From Adineta steineri (Eukaryota; Rotifera; Eurotatoria; Adinetida; Adinetidae): a stretch of DNA of 64,000 bases. The notes under the pieces were generated by a model. It did no database searches. It saw only the letters and a program-made list of their open reading frames with translations, and was not told where the DNA came from. This document shows, piece after piece, positions 24,201 to 37,843 of this stretch; the stretch's first letter is position 1; every line of letters begins with the position of its first letter. The stretch covers positions 437,277-501,276 of the forward strand of contig CAJNOI010000054.1 in NCBI GenBank assembly GCA_905250115.1, written 5' to 3'. A program made the position numbers and the translations under genes.

Positions 24201-27200
24201 ACAAAGATTAGTATGAAGTTGATAGATAAGAATTATACATTCAATAAGAATGATAAGAAATGAAATAAATAATTTTCTATACCAGTTTTGAACTGATTGA
24301 ATATTATTATTAATATTCAGTCGATGTTGATTTCGACAATAATACCAAGGTAAATATCGTTGATATTTATGTGTACCATTACGTATTATATTTAATAAAG
24401 ATCGTATTCGACTTTTACCAATTATATGAGCTTTTATAGTTTGTAAATCTATAAATGCTTTAGGTGTATCAATCGCTCTATCACATAAGGAGTTTAATGT
24501 ATGAAGTCCATAAGATGATAATTGACCGTTGTAGTAATTCGACCAGAAATGCGTCTTTTGTAATCTAAAAAGAAATTTTTGATATATAGTTTTTGCTACT
24601 ATAAGACAAAACTTGCAAACTAACCTTAAAATTCTTATTCTACAATCTTCAAATGTTTGTTTAAATTCAAATTTAGATATTGGTATTGTTACATGAGCTT
24701 GACAATGATCACATTTAACTGTATCAATATGACGTTTTAATAATAAATTTTCTTTAATTATTTCATCTTTTTTTTCATCAAATGGTGATTGAATATCAAT
24801 AGCTTTCTGTACAAAAAACCAATCAGCTGTTGCTAATATTTGATTTTTTTTCAATGATTTAATCATATTATTTTGTTTGATTTTTAATTCTTTTATCATT
24901 TGTACTACTGTTTGCTTTATTAATTCTGATGTTTGATTTAAACGTAAAATATGAATAATACTAGGTATTGTTAAAGCATTAACTAGAAGAAATTAAATAA
25001 TAAGTAATGCTTGTCCGAGGACTCGCTTAACTCTTTCTCGTAGAAATGCATCTTCTTTACGTTTACTGGAAAAACAATTGAAAACCTTGCTTTCCGTTGT
25101 TATTACTTACTCTTAGCACATACTCGCATCTTACTTAGTGTGAAACGCAGATCAAAACATATTAGAGCTGTCAGCACCAATGGCTTGTCAAACTAGCCTT
25201 TAACGAATAAGTGAAGTGTTAGTAATCTTATACACAAGAAAGCTAACGGTTTATGGTCGCGATGCTCTGCAGTACAAGCAGGAGAGCATTTGGATACCCA
25301 CAAAAATGCATCACCAAAAACTCGATTTCTATCTGTCCATGTCACTTCTCTCAATTCACCATCCATCGTCCCCTTTAGTAGTCTGACCAAATTAGGCGCA
25401 TATTGTAAGTCTCCGCGTCGTGATATCTGTAGAAATGTCTTTTCCGAAAAATCGGTCTTCGATGTTTTTTCGACCTCTCCCCGTCTTCACTCCCCTTCAG
25501 CATGGTCAGCCAAAAGACCTCAAATTCGAAGTCCCCGCATCGAAATACCTCAAGAAATGTTTTTTTCTGAAACTCGGTCTTCGATGTTTTTTTTGACCCT
25601 GCGGACACACAAGCAAACAAACAGTTTATGTTTACTGGACTCTTCTCTACGAGAAAGAGAAAAATAAATATTATTAAATCTATTCATTTTGATTTTCTTA
25701 CCTGTACATGTAAGAAATACAATTGCTGTTGTATGAATAAGCATTATTTCAGCTTGATATTTATCTTTAATTTTCGTATTAAAAAGTGTTAATGCAAGAA
25801 CAAGACTTACACCACCACGTAAACCAGACCATATTGTCACAATTGAATCTTTCCATGTAAAACCATATGCAATTTGTTTTAATAGAAAATGTATACAAAG
25901 TATCATTATAGCTCGAACAAGTATTAATATAATATAAATTAATAATAATTGTGGAATAGAACTAAGTAATGATAACATTTTATCACTTCCACTATATGTT
26001 TTAAGTAATATAACACCAACAGTTATAAATATAAGTGAATTAGCAACATAAGCAAGTAATTCCCATGTTTGTTCAGATATTTCAATTGCTGATACACTAA
26101 AACAAGCACGATTCATATTTAATGTTAAACCAAGTAATACAACACCAATAACACCTGATGCTTCAATAGCTTCACATGTTAAATAAACGAAATAAGACAT
26201 TGCAATTGTTATACATGTTTCTAATTCACCAGCTTCAATACGATATAAAGTAAATATTGTTATATGAGCCATTATAAAACCTAGATTAAATTCAAATATA
26301 AGACTTTTGATCTCAAACTCTAAAATATATTCGTACCAATTAAAATAGCGGTTGCTATTGTTTTTAAAATAAATTTTAATAGATAAATAAGTGTAATTTT
26401 ACGTTTAATAAGAAATCTCGTAGCATTACTACATCGTTCAGCATTAGTACCTAAAAGTGTTGTTCGAGTTTCTTGTAAAAATTCTTTATCAGATTTAATT
26501 GCTTCATAAATCAAATCTTTTATTAATGTATAAACAGTTATTGCAGCTGCATCATTAAGTAACTAAAAATAAAAGATATTATAATTCTGAAAAAATCCTA
26601 TTTAACATACAGATTCACCTTCAATAACAGTTGATAATGTTTTTAATGATGTCATAGATTTAAGTAAACTAACAACAGATACAGGATCAGTTGCTGAAAC
26701 AACAGCTGAATATAAAACAGCTTGATCCCATGTCCAACATGCTTGAATATCATTCGTATATTCATTTTCATACCAATACATAACAGCTAATGTAGTGAGT
26801 ACCACAGAAATAAAGAAACCTATCGTCAAATAATATAAAAAGAACGAATCAGTTAAAGATATATCTATCTAATAGGTTCATTTAGGCATTATTAGATGAA
26901 TACTGAGTACCTCAGCGGCGATGGCTTATACAGTACAGTTGATATAAAATTGTTCTAATTTAAGTAAACTTTAATTTTTTTACCTAATATTGCTAATATA
27001 AGAATTTGTCCCAGACATTTGATAAAAATATGTGGATCACATGAAAATGCACTTTCAAATATTAAAATAGGTAAAAATATGGCGAGAATTTGAACAGGTG
27101 TTAAATCAGCAATAAATGTAAAACGTTTAATAAGTTCATATTGATAAAAAGCACCAAGAACAGCTCCAACAAGCATTAATATAACTGTATATGGAAGTGA

Positions 27201-27404
27201 AATATGATAATGTCTTTTAAAATAAAAATTGAAATAGAACACAAATTCAATAAAATAATACCTGAGAAATTTTCGAAGAATAGTAGCAAAGAAAAGTACA
27301 ATAAATGGATAGATAAATTCAGGTCCTAATCCTCGTTTTATCGTTTTAGGTAATTCATCACATGGTATATTATAGACATTTTTCTGTTCGACTAGATTTG
27401 CCAT
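21213..27404 (-). CDS. SLC9C: SLC9C-type ('sperm-type') Na+/H+ exchanger with membrane and CNBD-like domains
   Basis: Thirteen exons on the minus strand: 27262-27404, 26984-27213, 26611-26819, 26337-26562, 25702-26280, 24625-24982, 23792-24564, 23092-23730, 22399-22486, 21882-22345, 21388-21828, 21287-21331 and 21213-21238; about 1406 aa. Residues 1-462 form a cation/proton antiporter domain (SAVVSATDPVSVVSLLKSM, VIEGESLLNDAAAI, WSGLRGGVSLVLALTLF). Then comes a cytosolic linker, four further membrane helices (about 610-800) in the voltage-sensor position, and a cyclic-nucleotide-binding-like fold whose first half (NGIYLLVNGIVEEW) and second half (SGDCIGLYDFL) are separated by a long polar insert. 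This order defines SLC9C. Arg is scarce in the fourth helix, and the usual phosphate-binding Arg of a CNBD is not seen. The last two exons are tentative; without them the protein ends at 21371. Introns 5 and 8 hold repeat elements. Confidence 0.85.
22617..23085. mobile_element. Inverted-repeat element in SLC9C intron 8
   Basis: A perfect 19-bp terminal inverted repeat, ATTGCAATTAGAGAACTGC at 22617-22635 and its complement at 23067-23085, flanks about 430 bp without coding capacity. Just inside both ends are clusters of TCCGATTCC/TCCGACTCC hexamer-like subterminal repeats (22655-22700 and 22975-23055). Subterminal repeats with short inverted ends fit a non-autonomous DNA transposon, perhaps hAT-like; the class is inference. 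It sits wholly within a 605-bp intron. Confidence 0.65.
25001..25659. mobile_element. Repeat element in SLC9C intron 5
   Basis: The 719-bp intron contains inverted ends CTCTTTCTCGTAGA (25031-25044) and TCTACGAGAAAGAG (25646-25659). Both end regions resemble 62087-62386 in opposite orientation, including TTGTTTGCTTGTGT and the CTACGAGAA..GAGT.AGTCC block beyond the inverted repeat. The block is GC-richer than its surroundings. Inside, a unit is duplicated in tandem (see 25385-25604). No transposase is visible, so it is non-autonomous or a remnant. Confidence 0.55.
25385..25604. repeat. Two-copy tandem repeat inside the intronic element
   Basis: Two diverged copies about 121 bp apart share TCGGTCTTCGATGTTTTTT (25453-25471 and 25574-25592). 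They also share similar upstream blocks, AAGTCTCCGCGTCG versus AAGTCCCCGCATCG, and GTAGAAATGT versus CAAGAAATGT. Open frames crossing this region on both strands are by-products of the repeat. Confidence 0.6.
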
Positions 27405-27664
27405 TTAATCAATAGTTAAGTTGAAAATTTATCGGCGCCGTTTTCACAAGCTCATTAAAATCTTTGCCTGTGAAAAATGAACATTTAACTTATTATTCCT
27501 ATATTTTGGATATTTCTAAAATTTTATTTCTATGACAGAAAACAAAGTAAATAGTTTGTTTACATAATTTTAGAAACAAAAAAAGAAAAAAAAGAAGAGA
27601 AATTTTTCGCACATAAACCGGTTCAAACTTCTACACTAAGAAATGTTGTTTTTTTCTATTCTAA

Positions 27665-28448
27665 TCATTTTAAAGATGATGATATCGTTTTTGGTGTACG
27701 TTTGACTATTGTTGTTGGATCGAAATCTAATTGATCATTAACGGTTGATAATATTGCTGAAGTAAGATGATAATAATCAGGTGTTGCTACAGTACGACGT
27801 GGTGCAAGCCAATCAATTTGTTTCTCATTGATTTTTAAATTTCGTACATTTCCATGAAAAAATTGTTTTGTACGAACTGATAAATATGTTGGAGTATATT
27901 TTTCCGAATGACCAGCAATAAAAAGTGGACCATGTAAATCAAGTGAACGAACACGTGCTTCAGTTTTAGTATATTGTCGTTTATCAACTTTCATTGAAAG
28001 TGAACTACCATCAAGACGTATTTGAACAAAATGCCATATACCATCACATAGACGATTTTTTGAAAAATTTGTACGAACACTATATGGTTGACCACGTGCA
28101 ACAGCTCGAGCTATGAGCTATAGGTACATAGATAGATAGATATATGGGTATATTTTCGAAAAATCTAACCTGTCGATTTTGAATTTCAATTGTAAAACTT
28201 GAATCTGGTAAAGGATCATGAATCCATAAAAGAAGACCATCAGCACCAAATGTTTGTAGTTGAAAATTGATAGTAAATGAATCATAAATTTTAAAATTAG
28301 GATCTATAAAAAATATTGTAGATATATATATAGAATATAAATGAAATAACATACCATATAATGCATATGATCGTCCATCAAATTCAATACCGTGATTTGA
28401 ATTAAGATAACTAACAGATGATGAATCACTATATTCTAAAGAATCCAT
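27665..28448 (-). CDS. Laminin-G-domain protein (short or 5'-incomplete)
   Basis: Exons are 28355-28448, 28170-28303 and 27665-28117, giving 226 aa from the ATG at 28448. A single laminin G domain spans about residues 15-185: GIEFDGRSYALYDPNFKIYD, FQLQTFGADGLLLWIHDPLP, CDGIWHFVQIRLDGSSLSMK, then GPLFIAGHSE and FFHGNVRNLKINEKQIDWLA. Such domains bind glycans or cell-surface receptors outside the cell. I see no signal peptide at this start. A good acceptor (TTTTGTTTTAG) lies just upstream of the ATG and keeps the frame open, so one or more 5' exons, perhaps with the signal peptide, may be missing. The domain sequence resembles laminin-alpha-type LG repeats, but a whole laminin is not present. 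The C-terminal 45 residues are polar and unrecognised. Confidence 0.7.
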
Positions 28449-30226
28449 AATATATATTGTTCTATCTAAAACAAAATGTAGTATGACTTCTATTATATCG
28501 TACAATAGAACTGAATGATTAATGAGCGTCTGTCAATGATTTCTTTTCTCTCATCCTATATCAATAAAAGCATATAAAAAAGTATAAGATACTTTCCTTA
28601 TGACAATAATTTACATGATGGTTGTGTACTTGAGATGACAATTTGTCAATAACGATTATGTATTAGAAGGAATATATTATTTTATAAAGAGAATATGTGT
28701 GTCTATTCAGGTGAAGTGTATGTGTCTATGTTTATGACTCTTTCACCTTCGATTGCTCTCTTTTTTTTTAATGTAACACTTTAATATTTGTCGAGACACT
28801 TCGATATGAAAATTGAGGTGGAAACGCAAGGTAGTATGTAACTATAAGTATCTTTATACCTAAGATAATGCAAGGTTATTTTCAAGGTATAATGTAATAA
28901 AAAAAAGTAAAGAAATGAGACAAAGAGAGAGAGAGAGAACGAAAGAGATTGTTGGACATTTGAAAAAATATTGTCTTTCTCTTTTTTCTTCTTCTTTATT
29001 TCGATTTTATGTTAATGACCTTCCAAACGAAGAGGTCTTCATAGGTAAAAGAACATAAACGAGAGAGAGAGAGAAAAAATACACATTATATTGGTATATA
29101 TGTTCATATTTAACAGCAAAGTAATACGACTCTTTTTTGTATTCGTTGTTTCGTAATAATGTTTGACATTGAAGGTTAATAGTTGATTCTTAAATGTATA
29201 TATTCTTTCGTTTATCAAATGAACTTTACACGTATATGATGAAAATCGTACTCTTATTGATGCCATTTGATAACAATCCGTTTTTATTTCTTATGTAACA
29301 TCGAGAAAATTTATCCCCCAAAAAAAAACAGATATAAAATTTAAGGTGAAAATCATATATGGGTAGACCATCATAATGTCTGTATATGTGTGTTAATAGC
29401 CATTAAAAAAAATGATAGGGAACATTCTAATTATTTTCATAAGGTTGTCTTATGTCTACTCTCAACTAATAGGGACACAACTGTTTTTGACTATCGAAAT
29501 AGCAATCATAAACGTACTAAACAAAACTTATAGCCTTCTTTCCATTAACATTATGTTATATGCAAAGTATACTAGTCGGATTTAAGACAAATGATCTACT
29601 TAATACATTTGAATAAGAAACACAAAAGAAAATTATAATTGAGAGTATATATTTGTTTCGAATACTTGTTATTCAATATAAATATTGATTATCTAATGAA
29701 GATATGTAAATATAATTGAATGAGTTATGTAGATAAATTATGCTTATACTTGAACACAAGTAGAAAATAAATCTATGACAAACATATGATACGTTTTATA
29801 TTTTATGCAGCTATACCGAAATAGAGAGAAGAACATTTCAACACATATGATGATAATCATAATAGACAATCTTTGTAGATGATCTTGATTAATGGCGAAA
29901 CCTTGTGACCTATATATCATCGCGCAAAAATTCTTTATCATAAGATTTATACACCACATCTTTATAAAATAATGGATCGATTGTCCACTCTATTAACAAA
30001 TAATAGTTGTTACACATATCTCCTAGTGTTCATAAAGCTTACGCAACGAAATAAACATACATCTCTTATTTGCAGATTGATCACGACATTAATGTATACG
30101 TTTTTCTTTTACGAAATATAGAACAAACAATGCTTCTCAATCGATCAATGTTTCTTTACATTTAATACTTAAATTGATAACTTATTCAAACATAGAAAAT
30201 ATTTATTTAAAAAATAAAACATCTGT
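28449..30226. other. Intergenic, AT-rich with GA microsatellites
   Basis: 1.8 kb with short (GA)n runs near 28926-28940 and 29060-29073. Possible 5' exons of the laminin-G gene could lie here, but I could not support any. Other frames look random. Confidence 0.4.
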
Positions 30227-33200
30227 TCATTTAGCAAGTTCTTTAAGTACTTCATTAATAACAACATATCCATTTCGAGAATATGCATCAAAAGCTCGTA
30301 GGATTTTATTTTCATTGATCTGTAAATCCCATACTTGATTATAAGCTTGAAGAAGTCGACGAGCTTCTTCACGAGGTAATAAATAATCTTCTACAAAAAA
30401 ATAAACTAATCAAATTAGAAATAGTTTATTATATTAGATACATACGCATAACATTTGAATCAGTACGATGTGAATACATAGCATTTGCTAAACGTAAAAA
30501 TCGTGTAAACCAAGCATTTGGATACGTACTTTCCTAAAATAAATAAAAAACGATATTTTATAAAATGATGAATTTTTATTTACCAATCGCACTCCTTCAT
30601 TATTAGCAATATTCGACATAAATCGTTCAATAAGACGTAAACGATCTCTTTCATTAAATTCTTTTTGAAGATCGTCAAGCCATTGATTTCGACTTCGAGT
30701 ATACTAAAACAAAATTTTAAAAAAAAAATTAGACTACTTCAATGTTTTATCTACTTGGGAAAAAATTGGACTTGATCGATCTTGAATTTGTTGTATATCA
30801 AATGTTCGTTCTTTTAAATATTGAACAAACGCTCTCCAACTATAATATAATAGATAAAGAATTTTCTTGATTTATATATATATATTTACTTATATAATTT
30901 TGGATAAGCTCGACAATGTCTTTCAAGTATTTGATAGGTTAATGAACGTTGTAATGGAATACGAACTTTATAAATAACTTCTTCAATTTGTTGTCGATTT
31001 AATATTCCACTTTGACTTCGATCAACACTACTTAATTCTCGAGTTAATTTATCAAAATCAATTGTACCATCATGTTCAAATTGTTTTAAATTTTGTTTTA
31101 ATAAAAGTCGAATTTGACTTTCATCAGGATCGAATTTATCATTTGATTTCGAGAAATTCGAACCATTCGACACCATCTGTTGTTGTTGTTGTTGTGGATG
31201 ATTTCTGAGTAAAGAATAGATTTATACAAATATACTATTATACAAAAAAAACATAACGAATATGTAAGTAAATATTGATAATGAGTGAGCTCCCCATGAT
31301 CAAGCATTATATAGATCAGTTTTTTCTCTCCACATACCCTATATTAGTATCGTAATAGTTGGAATGCTGAGACCAATGCTTACCAAGATGGTACTGACGA
31401 CTTCTATAAAATGATAGCTGACGAAACGGAAATGAAACACGATATTTATGTTTAGAGTATTGTCACCGATAAGAATAGGTATATACTGACATGTATTATT
31501 CTATAATAAAACAAAGCTTACTCGTATTGATTAGGTGTGAGAGATGATATACATCGTGCAAAATATCGAATCATATCTTCATAATTTATTAAACCACGTG
31601 GTTGATCAGCTGAAACAAATTTACTCATAGCAAAACGAAATGTATCATCAGCCATATAAAGCTAAGAATAAAAAATTACTAGTTTATAGTTAAATATTAT
31701 TGAATAAATTATACTCCGATTTGATATGCTATTGATCGAACAGCATTATAATGTATATAACATGTTGTATTTGGATCATAAGCAGCTAATTCTTGATAAA
31801 GTATTTTTAATTTTTCAACTGCTGCTTCACCTCCTAATTGTGCGCGAATTTGTTCTGCTAAACGTTCTTCTTCATAATCAGTTAATAATATCGGTTCACG
31901 AGGTAAATATGTATCCTCATTATTCAATACTGGTTGTTGTTGTTGTTGTTGTGGTGGTGGTTGTGGTGTTGGTTTTTGTGGTACTGGAGTATCTATAACG
32001 CTCTTACGATCCGATGTTGGTGTAGGATTATGATCTGGAGAGATTTTTGGTAATACTGGATATGGACTAAAGACATTTTGAAATTGTCGAGTTGGTTGTG
32101 AAAATTGTTCCTAATAAATATCAAAAAATGATTAGATTTAAACAACAATAACAAAGATGAGTATTTATGATTGTCATGAAAATTAATGGAATCTAGTTTT
32201 TATAGTCAGTGTCAAGAAGAAGCAGATGGCATTTGTTTTGAGTTCTTTTAAAACTTATTGTAAAGGTAAATAGAAAGAAAAATGTTTTCTTCTTCCTATA
32301 TTGTTTTTTACATGTACTGCTTGAAAAATCCTTGGTCAGCGTGAGAAACAAATCGAAATCATACATAAGATCTTATGATATATAGAAAACTTACTGTCAG
32401 TTAAAATTATATAGGGCTTCTTATGATACCATAGAATATTTTTTTTATATAGATTAATATATCAAAATTTTTTCTCAATATAATCAAAATACATACTGGT
32501 TGACGGGTTGTTCGTGGGGCGAATTGTGTACGATACGTTGTTTCATATCTTCCTGTAGCATGATGCTGTAATCGAGCACTTTCAGCTTCATGAAGATGTT
32601 GAATTGGTTTCGTTGGAGATACAGATGGATCACTAGATAATAAATAATAAATTCTATGAATAAACAAAGTTTTTCTTAATATCTATCGTACTAAATAAAA
32701 TTCGATAAAGGGTAATATTGTGTAAATGCCATTTTATTATCAAAAACACAGAATTCAATGATTGAAAAAAAAAAATAACGCGTTTAATAAAGTCTACAGT
32801 AAACATACGTAGGAGCAATTTTTTAGTTTTTCTCTTTTATTATATGTTTTTGTTGTTGTTGTTGTGATTATTTTGTCATTCTGTCGCTGTCAAAAAAGAA
32901 AGAGCAACTTTAGTTGCTTGGGTAACTTCTTTTTTTTGTTCGCTAATCGTTACCGATGTTTGTATCGAAACGAAGAGCATATTTGTACATGCTTAATTTA
33001 ACACTTTATTGTAATCGTAATCATACTTAGCTTTTTTCTATTAAAACGATCGCATTCATCGAAAAATAATGAAAAGACTTTTCTACTTAATTTTTTGATA
33101 AAAAACATAAAACATACGGTGGTTTTAGTAATGATTCAAAAGAAAATTTAGGCATATTTGCAACGGATTGAGGTAGTACAATACATCGACCACCGACGAT

Positions 33201-33443
33201 TTTCATTGTTTGTTCTGGTGTATATTCAGTACCAAATGGAGCATATGTTGGAATTGCTGCTGTTGCATAATTCACAGGAATTGGTAACTACAAATATATG
33301 TGTATTAAAGTCAATAATATTTCATTAGTTTCTTCTATGAAGTATGTGTCAATGAAGATGCATACCTTCGGTCGTAAATGCATTCGCATTTTTGTAAATT
33401 GACCATTACGATTTTCAATTGGAGGCATATATGTTAGACGCAT
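30227..33443 (-). CDS. EF-hand-like calcium-binding protein, function unknown
   Basis: Exons on the minus strand: 33366-33443, 33118-33287, 32497-32632, 31715-32110, 31522-31661, 30890-31204, 30755-30839, 30584-30703, 30446-30533 and 30227-30390; 563 aa. The N-terminal third is Pro-, Thr- and Gln-rich with no clear domain (MRLTYMPPIENRNGQFTKMR). The rest is helical, with EF-hand-like pairs: ADQPRGLINYEDMIRYFARC, HDGTIDFDKLTRELSSVDRS, SQSGILNRQQIEEVIYKVRI, and near the end AFDAYSRNGYVVINEVLKEL. Several loops lack the full set of acidic ligands, so calcium binding may be weak. It might be a relative of the vertebrate EF-hand protein C1orf87, but I am not sure. The 317-bp intron 5 contains a decoy 20-nt exon-like segment that breaks the frame. 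A CAA repeat gives a short polyglutamine in exon 6. Confidence 0.72.
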
Positions 33444-34430
33444 TTTCTTCTTCTGTTTGATTATTAATATTAAGTATTAACGCAATAATCTATATCTTGA
33501 CTTATTCTCGTTTCGTAATATAGAGTAATAAAGAAGTACTCAAAAAGAAAAAATAGTAATTTTTTCATATATATATATACATATTATACGATTATTATTC
33601 TTCAATCTCATTTTGGTTTGATTATACAAAAAGCCTTTTAAATTTATCACGAAGATATTCTGTAAATATTGTGTTTCGATTTATTTATTCTTTTCTTCTA
33701 GATATTAAACTATAATGTACAAGGATCATGTACATTATAAAATTGTTAATAAGTTATTTTTTTATTGAAGAGAGAAAAGAAAACAATGAAGTCACTGAAC
33801 TTGTTAATACAGAAGGTTTATATACTCTTCAATATAGATTAGTCCTTGATTTTTTTTATAATTATAAAAATTTGTTTCACTATCAAAACAACAATTCGGA
33901 CATTAAAATTTAATCATTTTATATTCAATTGACTTTTCCATCAATAAATCGTTGGTTAAGTCAAGTTAACGATTTTCCGTATTTGAATAAAACTAAACGA
34001 TTTAATCATTCTTATTAATTAAGTACGTTTTGGAATAACTATGAAAATTTTTTCTTATTAAAATCGGTTGATGTTTCAAGTAAAATATTTTAAATTAGGG
34101 AATACTTAAAAGAACAAGTATAGTTAAATATTTATTCATAGAATACTTCTTCGAAATAATCAAGGATATATTTGTATGTCCATTAACCTTGTTAAAAAGA
34201 GAATTACAAGGACTTTTTCAAAGAAAATATATTAATGTACAATTTAAAGGAAGGAAAAATGATATGTTGAGCATTGGTGCATAACTAATTGTACAAAAAA
34301 TTATGTTTGTTATAAAATAATGAAAGACCATTGAGAAAAAAACAATAAATAACAATATTGAATGAACATTTGCAAACAATATTACGATTTTAAGTTCGAT
34401 TTTCTATTAATAATATAGTAGCGAATTCAA
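33444..34430. other. Intergenic with a possible decayed receptor module
   Basis: AT-rich. Around 33770-33910 a short frame reads NNEVTELVNTEGLYTLQYRL; its DNA (GTTAATACAG..GGTTT.TATA) resembles module B of the receptor at about 4890-4910. This may be a relict of a similar module, but the match is short. Confidence 0.3.
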
Positions 34431-35176
34431 ATGGAACTCAATCAAATACCCTTATCACAAACTAATTCACAACCATCGATCGAAGGGTAAAGAAGGATAT
34501 AGTTTGTTTTTTATATTTTCATCATTTCTTCTTTGTTTTAAGAGATCCAGCAACATATAAATTCGCTATGTTTCTTATTAGTGCATTGGCTATAATAACA
34601 ATAGGTTCAATTATTGGTATTGCAGCTGGAAATGCTGCTCATTATGGTAAGTTTTTCGTGTTAATAATTGAAGTCCCGGCGTTTTGCGAAATTTCAACTC
34701 TAAAATATAATTGTTATTTTTTTATAAATTTGTATTAAAGACCATTAGTAGTATTTTTGCATGGTAGGCCACCAGAACAAATATATCGATTATTATGGAA
34801 TGTACAAATGATAGATTTTCTTAGGGACTGTTTTGATTGCGGTGCTTATAGAATTAGTGTAAGAAAATATCGAGCGGTTAGACGAATCTCTCGTAAATGT
34901 TCTTTCGATAGTAGTCGCTCTTATTGGCAAGCAGAAAGAAGGATTAGACCTGTATAACATGACTTAATGTATATGTAATTCTTTTTAGATTATTTCGAAC
35001 CAAACAATATAACAAATATATCTGTTAGTGCACTCTGGAATGTTTCAATTCTTTCACAACGTTCATTAGGAAACGGAGCTCGTTTATGGTTAACATTAGC
35101 TGAACGTATAAAACGATCAAATATGTCTATTAAAACTCGTTCAACTTGGTTGATTATAAAAAAAACCAACAAATAA
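34431..35176 (+). CDS. Small single-pass membrane protein, unknown
   Basis: Exons are 34431-34486, 34543-34646 and 34989-35176, giving 115 aa. A polar N-terminus of about 25 residues is followed by one clear transmembrane helix (FAMFLISALAIITIGSIIGI), then an Asn-rich segment with potential N-glycosylation sites (NNITNIS, NVS) and a basic C-terminus. I do not recognise the family. The last intron is long (342 bp) and holds an unrelated 66-codon frame. The gene is tail-to-tail with PSMC3, only about 150 bp away. The gene model rests on phase agreement alone. Confidence 0.5.
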
Positions 35177-35324
35177 TCGTCGTTGGTAAAAATATTCTGG
35201 ATTTAATATATATTTATTTTTTGTTTTTTATGTTATACGTTTAAAAAAAAGAGAGAGAAAAAGAACAATGGAAACGCATGATTTGAATTAACAAAAGAAA
35301 GAAGAATAATAATACTTGATTACA

Positions 35325-37397
<2,073 letters not shown>

Positions 37398-37840
37398 ATC
37401 TAAAAAACTACAAATGAATGAAACACAATGGTATTTATAAAACTAAAGAGATGTTGTTAAAATAAACGAAAAAGAAAACAGAATGATTAAGTAAAATCGA
37501 TTACGATTACACCATGTTCACACATTTATTTGATAGGTGAATAACTATCGACCAAAAGTTAACTACTACAGTATAAATATTCAAATAGAGGTCGTTGATA
37601 GTCAGATCAAATATATCATTATAGAATTTGTAGATAGTAATAACACCAAAATGCTGACCTAGATGTTCTAGGCTGACAATGAATCATCCGATGAAAATCT
37701 AGTATCGCTGTAACGGTATACAGGAAACTATTTCGCATCTGACGAAACTAAATTTTGTTTTTATTTATTAAAAGAATCTATAACTATCTCTCGTCTTATA
37801 ATATATATTTAAATAAATCCGACAATAATGAATATTAGTC
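37398..37840. other. PSMC3 upstream region
   Basis: AT-rich sequence between the PSMC3 start and the foldback element. It should contain the promoter. No gene seen. Confidence 0.4.
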
Positions 37841-37843
37841 TTA

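Noticed and set aside
31384..31403. 20-nt segment with good acceptor and donor in the EF-hand-like gene
   Set aside because: Including it shifts the frame and gives an early stop in the next exon. Direct joining of 31522 to 31204 keeps the frame.
34757..34957. 66-codon plus-strand frame (MHGRPPEQIYRLLW...)
   Set aside because: It lies in the intron of the small membrane-protein gene, does not join either neighbouring exon in phase, and has no recognised homology.
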